In this document: positions 42,231 to 53,500 of the stretch, one piece after another | How positions within the stretch are numbered: the stretch's first letter is position 1 | Layout: each line of letters opens with the position of its first letter | Assembly (NCBI RefSeq): GCF_015706575.1 | Contig: NW_024037056.1 | Coordinates: forward strand, 620,001-684,000 | From: Patiria miniata | Lineage: Eukaryota > Echinodermata > Asteroidea > Valvatida > Asterinidae | Length of the DNA: 64,000 nt | Direction: 5' to 3' | The notes under the pieces: model-generated | What the model saw: the letters and a program-made list of their open reading frames with translations, nothing else | The model's database searches: none | What the model was told of the DNA's origin: nothing | Program-made: the position numbers and the translations under genes

Positions 42231-44550
42231 CGACCGACTGCCTTTCCTTAACCTTCGCGTCCACTCTGGCTTCGGATTGAGGAGATTTATGCCTCTCACC
42301 TCGGACTCCCCTCAAAATGGTTAAAAAATGCGTGAATGAAAGTATTTCAGAATATGGGCTTCTAAGATAATGTGAACATGGGAAAGTATAAAAATACACA
42401 CTTCGGTAACAATATAGATGGAGCTGTCAGATATATATTTTTTTTGAGAAATAAGTACTTCTGTGGCTGACATTTTTTTTAGATTTGAAAATTAGAATTC
42501 GGTACCACCCCCCCAAAAAAAACAACCTAGAGGACGAACTATAGTCTATGCAGCATATGGTTATACACAGACTAGTTCGGAGACTGGACTCCGCGGCGGG
42601 TGATACTCAAGACTATCATGGAAGAACATGCTCTATTAAGATATACTTAAGTGGTGTTTCAAGCTTCATTTCTTTTAAGAAAAAAAGATGATTACTTCTT
42701 TTTTTCTCACCTTGTACAAATCTGTATATTTTGGCATGGTGGAGGGTATCTGGGAGAAGTTTGTGAACCAAACTTGCGACTGACTCCAAGGAGTGGTAAT
42801 TACGGTTCCTTGCAGTCGTCGGGAACAACATCGACTGATGAGGGCAAAATCATGCTCAATGAACCAGCAGTGTTAATTTTTCATCGCATATTCTTCTCTG
42901 AACCTCTTCTCTTGCAAGGGCGGATCCAGAACACAATTTTGGGGGGGGCCAAAAAAAAATTTGTTCCCCCCAAAAAGTGGGTCAAAAACATTTAGGCGTG
43001 GGGTTCGGGGCCCGTAAGGGCCCCGAAAATTTTTTGGATTCTAGATGCTCTGTGGTGCGATCTGAGGCAATTTCTGACCACTTTAACCAATGTTTTTTTA
43101 GGAAAAGATGGTGGTGTACTCATTGCCTGCCTTTATTGCGATGTCACATAAAAAAAAAAAAATTGGTTTCGTTTTGGGGGGGGGGGGCCATGGCCCCCTT
43201 TGGCCCCCCCCCTGGATCCGCCCTTGTTCTCTTGTAATGTAAGCCGTTGCACTTTGCCTATAAACAAACAGACTTCTGTCAAGACCTTTACGACATGTGT
43301 GTGTACTAAGATGTATGAGTATGGTTTGCCGTGTTAATTGTGATGCTCTCCAGTCGTTATCAACTAAATCATAATTTCATACTCTGATTTTTATAAAATG
43401 AAAATGCGACCTAATCAAACTATCTTGAATTCTAATGGACTCAACTGGTGACCACTGGGCCTTAACGTAATGTATAATGTTTGTGATTCCCATTTTTTTT
43501 TTTTTTTTGGGGGGGGGGGGGAATCGTCAGAAGGACGTCTGAACACTCAGTTAGCATTAGCCTGAGTCACGCACAGAAAAACTATAATTACAATACGTCA
43601 TCTTATTAAGTGGTAGTAGTGTGGCTTTTTGTTTTGCGGCCTTTTGCTTTATTTTAGTAACGATTATAACGGGTCACAAACATGATATATTTTACTTTAC
43701 GTTCCTTTTCCCGGAGAGACCACGTTGATAAAACGTGCATACTCAGTTCTCTGTTCAAAACTGTAACCGTATTCATTCATAGACGAAAAATAAAACTTTA
43801 GAATTGTATAGGCCTATGTGCATGTAGGCCCCTATTTTTGAATAAAATAATGGACCATTTTGTCTTCTAATATTTCTTGTGCTCCAGTCATTATGAACTG
43901 AACGTTTAAAAAAAATATATGTTTGGCATGCATTATCTTTGTAAATGTTTGTACATTTGCCAGAATTGTCCTTAATTAATCTAACCAAGCCCAATCTTCC
44001 AATTCAGAGAAACTGTGACGTGTAGTACGTAGGGCCTAGCCAATGCATCCTTTGAAAACGAATAACTTTAACATTTAATTTTTTTTTGACAGTCAGTTGA
44101 AGTTTTCACAACTCTCTGCCTTTATCCTCAAATGATACCAAATTTGCAATTTTTTTCCAACAGGGCTTTTTTTACATCATAATTCTCAAAAACGAAGTGA
44201 AATTCATGACAGGGTCCCAGCAATGCGTGCCCCCCCCCCCCCCCCCACCCCCCGCGGCTCCCCGATCATCAATATCTTTCTATTGGTTGAAGCACAAGTT
44301 TCCCCTCCAAAACACGAGGCCACAAAGTGTCCCCTACAAATTGGATACAAGTTACGCCCATTGCCGGTTCCCTTTATTTTTTACAACTTTGTGACGAACC
44401 CACGCCTCAACCCCCCCCCCGCATGATATTCCAAGGCCCCACCCACTCTTGGCTTCCACCAGCATATGCAATAGTCTGGCTCCATATTGTTGGACAACGG
44501 CGTGAAGAAGCATGCCTGTTTACCGTCTTATTCCCAGACTCTGTAACACT
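42231..44550. other. SLC52A 3' UTR and intergenic with repeats
   Basis: No gene recognised. It contains a hAT-like MITE (42915-43226) and homopolymer tracts (G/T near 43494-43522, poly-C at 44230-44247 and 44411-44420). Confidence 0.55.
42915..43226. mobile_element. hAT-like MITE with 8-bp duplication
   Basis: 312 bp bounded by CAAGGGCGGATCCAG and its inverted copy. The 8-bp TTCTCTTG is perfectly duplicated at 42907-42914 and 43227-43234. An 8-bp target and a CA-starting GC-rich TIR fit hAT. Poly-G/poly-C runs lie just inside each end, and 'GGGGCCCGTAAGGGCCCC' forms an inner palindrome. Related pieces lie at 63065-63134 and 63590-63874. Confidence 0.85.
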
Positions 44551-44557
44551 GTCCATA

Positions 44558-44565
44558 TCATGTGA
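44558..44565 (+). promoter_or_regulatory. M-box/E-box TCATGTGA before the RMC1 start
   Basis: TCATGTGA matches the M-box bound by MITF/TFE factors and lies 8 bases before the ATG. TFE-family factors drive lysosomal genes, which suits RMC1, but an 8-bp match alone is weak and it may lie in the transcribed leader. Confidence 0.25.
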
Positions 44566-44572
44566 TGGCAAA

Positions 44573-47500
44573 ATGGTGGAGGAATACAACTTTTACGTGG
44601 AGCTTTCCACAAATCCTGTGCGATTTGAGCCCATTAGCAAAGCAACAAACGTTTTCTACGATGAAGTCAAACGACAGGTAAGATTTAGAAAAGACATTTT
44701 CAAACAAATTTTGTATTCAAGTTGTGAAAAATCGAGGAGCACTTGTTTTCTGTTTAGTGGAATTTAGAAATAGAATGCTTCAATTCAAGTTCAACATGTT
44801 CAAGACAGTCATGACAGTTGCAACCTGCTGGCGCAACATCAACATCAGGTTGTGTACTAAGTGACTAGGCCTATAGAAAGTCAAGAAAATTTTAGGGCGA
44901 TCGTGTATAGAGTAGGGCCCCTGTTTTGTTTTGATCAAATGAAAGTCAAAAATGTTTTTTATTGCTCGAAAATTACATTTAGGCTTTACAATCAAAAGCA
45001 GACTTTTCTCAATTCTAAGGACACACGTTTTACAATTTTGAAAAAATTTGGGGGGTAGAAATCACCATTTTCCTGCACGGTTTGTGCCTTGCGATTCAGC
45101 GCGCCGTGCATGCTCACGGTACATTGCTCGGTGATCGCCATCTTTACTTTCGGGTTGCGTGTTGTCGCCGCGCTGTCATCGTCATTTTACCTCAAAATTT
45201 CCCCAAAAAAATCAAAACCCTGCATGCCTTGCCCTCCATCAATGACAAACCTGTTTATTGAGAATGTCCCCAACTAGTTTGGTCGGTCTAATAATTTTAA
45301 AAGCACTTGGATATTGTTCCATTTTAGGAACCAGGCCCTACATTACACGATCACCAAATTTAAAGTATTTCCTAACAAAATTGGAAATGTTTTGCTGTCC
45401 CGGATACATATCTTATCATCATTTATGCATTGACTGAAATGACCTTGATATAATATATGATATATGAAGAAAAAAAGCAGCGTCAGGTTGCAACGCTCAT
45501 AAAGCGATAACATGTCCTATAAAAAGTCAAATTTAGCAGGGAAATTATTGAAGCATTATGATTTAGCTGGGTTTGTGCACAGGGTGTCATTTACTGTCAG
45601 GTGATGTCCAGGTCTGGAATTCTTTCTGAATGGTGCTACCTGATGCCACTTTTTCATCACATATCATCTCAATGAAGGTCAGTCATTGCAAAAATGATGA
45701 TAAGACATGAATCTGGGACTGAAAAACATTAATTTCGACTTTCGGAAGGAAATACTTAGAAAATGTTTTTGACTCTCTACAGCTGCTGGCATCTGGCTAC
45801 TTCTGTCTTTCCCGTAGGCCTAAATGTTACTGTGCCAGGGGTTGTCTTTGATTTCTCCTGCGCAGCCAATATGACATAATTTGTATGTCAGCCAATCAGA
45901 GAAAACCTTTGTGAAAATAATATTTGCTACAAGGAAATCGGCACTGACCAAATACCCACTGCCTTTTAAACAGGCTCAAGAGCTTAAGAATAATGTAGAT
46001 CATGATAGATGTTCATGTTGATAACGTGAACCCAGCATCATCCAAAACTAAGAATTTCACTCACCAAGATCACAAAAAGTTTACTCTGCTGTCTGTCATC
46101 TTTAGCTGTCAACTGAGGGCGCTGTGCTCTTGACCAAATTGCACATGCGCACAGCGCCCTCAGTCGACAGCTAGCGACGATACAGGGGCCTACAGCAACG
46201 ACGACCCACACAGTAAACTCTATGTGATCTTGGTTCTGGAAAATTTCACATTTTTGTTGACTTTTCTAACCCACCCTAATTGGAGGTACCTTACCATGTC
46301 AAAATAATGCCTATGCAATGCTGGGGCCAAACAGTTTGTGACAGGAGAGTTTGGTTTGAAAATATTGACAATATTCTGCCACAGCAATTTCAACTTGCTT
46401 TCTGTAAGGTTTGTAAAAAAACTTACAGTTCTGGAAGTAACGTGAACCAGCTGAGGTAAAGCCAACAAATTGAAATGTTCATATTGTGTGATGCTATTGC
46501 AGAAAAGGAAATGGTCATTCGGAAGGGGAGGCTAGTAGCTAGCCCTAGGGGTAGTGGTCAATCAACTTAGCCAAACCATCTCTTCCCTGTTATAGGTATC
46601 TTCTAATATGTTCATCCATATCAGAGTTTGTGAAAACTGTCAATGTCATTTCTGTTGCACTGACATTATCAATCATCTTGTAGGTGTTTGCTGTACGCTC
46701 AGGTGGAGCTCTTGGTGTTGTGGTCCGAGGCCCAGATGAACGAACAAGCACAACTTTCAGGTCAGTGTGTTGGAGTTGATAATCTTGTTTCAGTCGGGCC
46801 CTTTTCAAGGCTCAAGTGTACTACAATGTCACTCTGGTATGGTAGGAATACTAAGCCTTGGAAACCAGACTTTCCTGCGTTGTACAAGTAATGATGTGTT
46901 TGAGCTCAGAAAACTGCATGTTGATGCCACTTCACTGGTGTAGTTCTCACAAATGAATTTGTTTAGGCACAAATTTTATTAATTGTATCAGAAAATGATT
47001 CAAATTCTCTTTGTCAACAGAATGGAAGACAAAGGTCCTGTCATCTCAATCAAGTTTTCGTACGACCTGAAAATATTAGCCATTCAGAGGTCACAGAAGA
47101 CTGTGGTATGTATAATTCCAGGCAAACCTTGCATTATTTCCCAGCCACCAATTTAATGTTTTCTTTTCCCTTGTTGTTATAGGTACAGTCAATCATTTGT
47201 AATTTGTGCGTTATGTTAGTTTGAAGCAACGAAAGTGTTCAAAATCAAAAAAAGGGTGCTTAACAACTAACCTGATGAAGATTTAGCTCAGTGAATGCTG
47301 TATATTCTGAGAAAAACAATATTCTAGGATCTCGATTCCGAATCAATAGTTGCCAAGTCATGTTTTGAATTGCGCTCGAATTCAGCATTCTCATTCAGCT
47401 GATTGCAGCTATGCAAAGTCGCACATTGAACCGACGAATTATAGCAACAAGGCATCTTAAGACGCATTGTTTGAAATGGCTTTGTTTCATTGTTTCTTCG

Positions 47501-50500
47501 AAATGTTAGCTTGCCAGAAAGAACATTTCACAGTCAATCCCATTACTTTCTTTAAACCGAGTGTGCTTTTCAACAATAATTTCGTCTGTAACTTTTTGGA
47601 TAGCTGCAAATGAAGGACTGAAGCTTTTACTGAAGAAAAAGAGTTCAGATTTCACAAGCAAAATTTTGCATTCTCTTGGTGACTAATATGCGAGTAATGT
47701 CCTGTTTTTCTAAAAATTCTGGCCATCATGAATGTTTTACTTAAAGCTTGAATGTGTGAAAAATAACATGCCTCATTCTCACTTTGTTTTCAGGAATTCA
47801 TCAATTTTCACACTTCGGTGGATTCAGCTGAATATTCTCAGAGTTGTAAGGTAAAAGTCTTGAAGTAATTTACATTTTCAAAAATACATAGACTGAACAG
47901 TTTTGAATCTTTTTCATGTTAAGTTGAAAATCCTTTTTTCAGATGGTGTTAGTTTTGACAGAAAATTGCAGTTAACTGGAAATTCATACGCAGCGGGAAT
48001 GGGTTAGCCTTTAACACATTGACTACCGACTATGAAGATATTCGTAGTGACAGACGTACCAGATTTTGCCACTACGATTATACTCGTAGTAAAGTAAAGG
48101 CTTATGTATTGTACTCTGAATATACTGGTGCTGCTGAAAACGCAACAAATTAGCTGCTACAGTATGAGAACAATAGTATGTTCACATTATCAAATTGTTT
48201 GTTTTTTTAGTAAGTGCCACATAAATAATATGCGCACATGCATACATCAATCATTTCGCAAAGGGGCCCCCTGTAATGCTTCATAAGTTTGTGAAATGTT
48301 CTCCTTAGCAATGGACAGAAAAGGGTACACAATGCTCATAAATTTCATTTATTGTCAAAAGGCGCAGCAGCGTTTAAACTTTTAACTTATTCTTAGCTAT
48401 AAATTATGAGTTGTTTGATGAGAGTCTGTGTAAATGCTTCATTTGATTAGGGTAAGAACACCAAGATCATTGGCTTCAATTGGACTAACATCAACGAAGT
48501 AGTTTTCGTCACAGACCATGGACTGGAACTCTACCAAGTCATCCCAGAGAAGAAGACACTGAAATCTCTCAAGAACATCAACATCTCGGTCAACTGGTTC
48601 GTCTTCTTTGTGAGTAAACCAAAGAACTGTAATTAAGACAATCACAAGTCAGTCGTTAGCCAATCACAGGTAAATCGTTAGTCAACCTCAGGTAAACCGT
48701 TAGTCAACCTCAGGTAAATCGTTAGTCAACCTCAGGTAAATCGTTAGTCAACCTCAGGTCAGTCATTGGTCAACCTCAGGTCAATCGTTAGTCAACCTCA
48801 GGTCAATCGTTAGTCAACCTCAGGTCAATCGTTAGTCAACCTCAGGTCAGTCATTGGTCAGCCTCAGGTCAATCGTTAGTCAACCACAGGTCAGTCATTG
48901 GTCAACCTCAGGTCAATCGTTAGTCAACCTCAGGTCAATCGTTAGTCAACCTCAGGTCAATCGTTAGTCAACCTCAGGTCAATTGTTAGTCAACCTCAGG
49001 TCAGTCATTGGTCAACTAGAAGTCTGTCGTTTGTCAATCACAAGTTAATCACAAGTCAATCATTAGTCAATCACAAGTCAATCGTTAATCAATCACAAGT
49101 CAACTACCAGCCAATCACAAGGTAATCACAAGTGATGTCATCAGTTACAGAGGATAATCACTGACAAAGTTACGCCTCAGGCCATAACTTATTGCAATCA
49201 CTTTGTGGCTTGACTAGACACTCTGAACTTTGATCTCATGTATTTCATTTGGAATTTTGTTTTTGTGAAATATATGCATTCCTGATCATAATAATGCAAG
49301 GAACCTATCGATTGCAGCAGCCTATGATTTTTGTCCCACAGAAATGGTCCGTTTGTGCAAATCCTAAATTCCATTACAGCAGTTAGAATGCTATTTGTGT
49401 ATCAAAAACTTTGTGAAACAAAAAGTGAACACTCAAATTTTATATTCTGCACACTTTGCATGAAGAGATCCACAACATGTAATAAATTATGGCCTGAAGA
49501 AAAGGACTGTCGTGAAGTCACTTTATCTGTTGCATCAAGAGATTTCAACCAACAGGAGAAATATGAATATACTTTTTCTTGGCACAAATTATTGCAATCT
49601 TTATAATATGGGAGTGTGGCCTAGTGGTTAAGGTTCGTGACTCATGATCAGAAGTTCAGGGGTTCGAATCCAGCTGCTAGTCGTTTGTTGTGTCCTTGGG
49701 CAAGCCACTTCACCCCCCCCCCCCCCACTTGCCTCTCTCCACCCTAGAGTATAAATGGGTACTGGCATTAGCTGGGGAGTAACCTGCAAGGCCTGGCATC
49801 TCATTCAGGGGGAATATAATTTTTTTTCAGTCGTGTTATGCTATTGAAACTGGAGATAAATGCTGGCCTGATGGGGCATATGGCCAGTGACAGACTTTGC
49901 TTTATAATATGGAGTATTTCTCTGTCCATATTTTTCTGTGTTGTCTAACAGGCTGATAACTCGCTGCTCCTATTGTCCTCATCGACGCTAGGCAATGTAC
50001 TCAATCCATTCCATTTTAAGGTAAGATTTCTGAACTGGTTGCACACTATGATCACTTGAACACTGTAGACTGTATTTGGTAAATGATATGTTGACCAAGT
50101 GCTGTCGTAGTGTTATGAGAGATGTTCGAGATCAGTAAACTTAATCTTTGTGCGATTATGATTTGAAAAAAAAAGTATGTTTAATTTGTGGCTGGTGGAA
50201 AGTTTAGGATTATAAAAGTACAATGCAGAACCAGAAAGCTATATTGTACGATTTGCTGTCATAGGCTGGTACCATCCTCAAGATGGCAAAGTTTGATGTT
50301 GATTTACCACAAGTTCCCAAACCGGCCAAACTCTGTCTGCTGGAACGAGACGTAACTATTGCCAATCTGTAAGTATTAAATCAGTTTAAAGCAAAATTAT
50401 TAATCACAATGTTCACAAGGAGTTACTGTCAGTTCTCAGTTGTAGGAATGGTTGCCACTGAGCCATGCTGAAATGTCTGCTTCGTTTGTTCTGTTGTAAG

Positions 50501-53500
50501 AATTTTTTTTGTCAAAATGTGAATGTGAACGCTGTATAGATTCACTGTCCCTGAGCAAGCTACTTTGCTACAAGAAACTAACATTCCCAAAGCTTCAAAG
50601 GAGAAATGATTTTAATGACAATTAGGTGGTGAAAATGAAAATTCCCAGAACCAGTGTTGACTATTATAAGATGAAATGTTCTCACCTTTGCAGCCATTTC
50701 TTTTTCAAAACATATTTTAATCTGTGAATTTTTCTGTTTGTAGTTATAAGCATCTGTACATTGTTGTTCTTCGACATCAGCCAAGGGGACCAAGCAGTAA
50801 AGGAGCAGAAATTGTTCTCTATCAACTGCAGAAGTGAGTTCCATTCAAAAAAGTTCCATTCAAAAATGGCTACTTGGTTGAGGCTGTAGAACATGACACT
50901 AAATTTATGCAAAAATGTGGCTCTAGTGATCCCTGAATCAGGATAGTACAGGGTGAGTAAAAAAAGGCGGGACCCACCCACTGTGAGCGGGTCGCTGACA
51001 GATATTTCCAGCCTCGCTCCCTGCGCGTTTATCCGTCATCCGTGGACAAACTTATTTATCCCAGATACTCCTTGCTACAACATTACTGAGATGCTTAAAA
51101 AATGTAAGAACAAAGCAACGCTTGTCACCATAGATTGGGGAAAGATTGCACTTTGGGTTGAATGCCTTTTTTGTTTGGTGGTGGTTAAGTGTGGACTGTC
51201 TGAAATTTGTAGCTGCACAAAGTGCATGCGGTGTACAGAATGTATGTTTATCAGTTGATGTGCTTTTGATTTGTAGGGAATCTCCAGCCAAGAAGACTGA
51301 CGTCCTCAAGCTGAACATGTCCGGCCGCTTTGCTGTAAATGTTGTCGTAAGTGTGTTTGTTTACTTCATTCTCAATCGATGTTTAACCAAGGCAATACCC
51401 ACCCACCCTCTTTCTCTCTGGATTCTAGATCCACTTGTGTTGGAATGCATTGTTCAAGATTTGTGAATAATAGATGCGGTAGTTTAAGTTGTTCTCAGAC
51501 TTAACATGGAGCACTAACATTCGATTGGTAATTTGATGTTTAATTGAATTAACCATTGACTGAACACATGTGACAAAGTACCATTCTTAGTGTTTTTTTT
51601 TTTTGGTTTTGTAGGATAACTTGGTTGTGGTACACCACCAGGCTTCAAAGGTGTGTAAGTCATTTTTTTGTTCTATGAAACAGCTTTAAAACATATTTTC
51701 ATCCTGTTTTAATTGTTGACTGTTCATTCAACGTTATACAACAACAGCATTTTTAAATGTTGTTTTCAAAACAAATTGCTTCACAACTTCAATTTGGTCG
51801 TAGGTCTTTATTTCCGTTACTGAACTCAAAACCCCCAAGTGTTATACATATTTCCCCTTAAAACTCTTGTTCTGCAGAATCAAGAATGAATTAAAAATAC
51901 CTCAATTCTTCTGAGTCCGACTTTATGCTCACTGTGGTGAGTGTTCGCATATTGCAACATTTGAAGTTCTTATTTTTGTTTGTGCAGACGTCCATGATAT
52001 TTGATATCCGGCTGCCAGTGACAGAAAGTGACGGATACGTCAACTACCACTACCCAGTCCTGGCACCATTACCCATCAGGCCTATCAAGCTGAGGGTTGC
52101 TGGGATACCGACGCAGACGGGACTAGAAATGCGCGAGGTCAACATTGATTTGTGTATCCTTACATAATTGTTTGGGGTTCTGGTCGGGAAGTGTTTTTGG
52201 GTGGTTAAGAGTGCTCCATAAGCAGTGCTATTGTTATCGGTTTGGTTGTGCTGCAGTTTGTTCCTTAACGTTGCAACCGATACCCAGACTCACCCAACTG
52301 GGTGGTGTTCCAACCCAACACGGTGATTGATGCCCGGCTGGGATGTCTGTGGCATGTCCATCTCAGACTGGAGCCACTGGTCACAATGATCCCAGAAAAG
52401 GTAAGATGATCACAAACAATATATCAGATGATCCATATATAGGAAGATAATCATAGACGATGTAAGATGATCACAGATGATGTAAGATGATCACAAACAA
52501 TATCAAATGGATCCAGATATAGGAAGATAATCATAGACAAATGTTAGATGATCACAGATGATGTAAGATGATCTCAAACAATATAAGAGGATCTGACAAC
52601 ATTTCACCCTTATCTTACTAGCTTTCCAAAGTTGCTAAAGTCAAATATTCTGAAGTTGAAATGAAATACAAGAAAAGTTCAGCATTTGAAACAGTTTGGA
52701 GGGACTGCATCCAAAGACCTAGAGTTACAGTCAGTCAAACACCCCCTGAGTGTCATTGGTGAAAAATCAGTACATAAAGTTTCCCCGCCAAATTATTGTG
52801 GGTTATATGAGGCAAATTTTCTATTCTCACCACTTGATATTGTTGAAATTTTTGGACAAGTTTGTCTTTTTTGAAATTATGTTTACAAACCAGAGATTCA
52901 CATTTTAACCAGTTCACGCCAGGATTATTTTTACCAGAACAGAATGAGGTGTGGGATTACTTTTCACTCGACCTTAAGTCAGACGTGTTGAAGCCTTTGC
53001 CCTCGAGCTGCACACTCATATTTCCGGCTTCACTTGCTACGAGCAGTTCGCTTACAAATGTTTCAGGCCTTGCTCCCTGCATGTTATCTGTCGTCCATTC
53101 CGAATACCGCAAAATTTGCGTTGTGTTCACGGTGCCCGGCGCGAACCGGTTAAAGGAACAATATAGTAAGTAGTTGCTCTTAAAATTGTCTTGTTTGCTT
53201 TGCAGTGCCGTCTGATCGACTTTCTACTTTTAAGGAAGGAAAGCAAAAAGGTGATCTTGGTAGTTTGCAAGCAAGGTAGGTGACCAGAGAAAACTATTAT
53301 TATTCTTTGCCAAATTATTGTGCTGTAGTTCAAAATTTCGCTTAAATGTTTTGTAGATTTTTTAAATTTTTGATTAAATGGCCTGTTAAATTAAGTCAAA
53401 TATTCCTGCCTTGGAAATGTATGGAATAAATAAAGCATATTTCCTCAATTTATTAAGGGAATAAATGTTTGGCAGGTTTTAAACACTATGTTTATCACTA

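Noticed and set aside
44197-44767. RMC1 starting upstream in the longer frame near 44327
   Set aside because: The upstream residues are low-complexity and unlike RMC1; ATG 44573 gives the N-terminus expected from the family (MVEEYNFYVELS).
48630-49130. CRISPR-like regular array
   Set aside because: Units are contiguous 22-bp tandem repeats without unique spacers, in an animal intron.
49609-49680. Functional tRNA gene
   Set aside because: The A- and B-boxes are good, but the sequence continues as a SINE body between perfect 13-bp duplications and the acceptor stem does not pair cleanly.
52145-52330. Separate small ORF between RMC1 exons 11 and 12
   Set aside because: Intronic. The GTATCC donor at 52154 and acceptor at 52287 restore the conserved 'LYSPNWVVFQP' across the junction.
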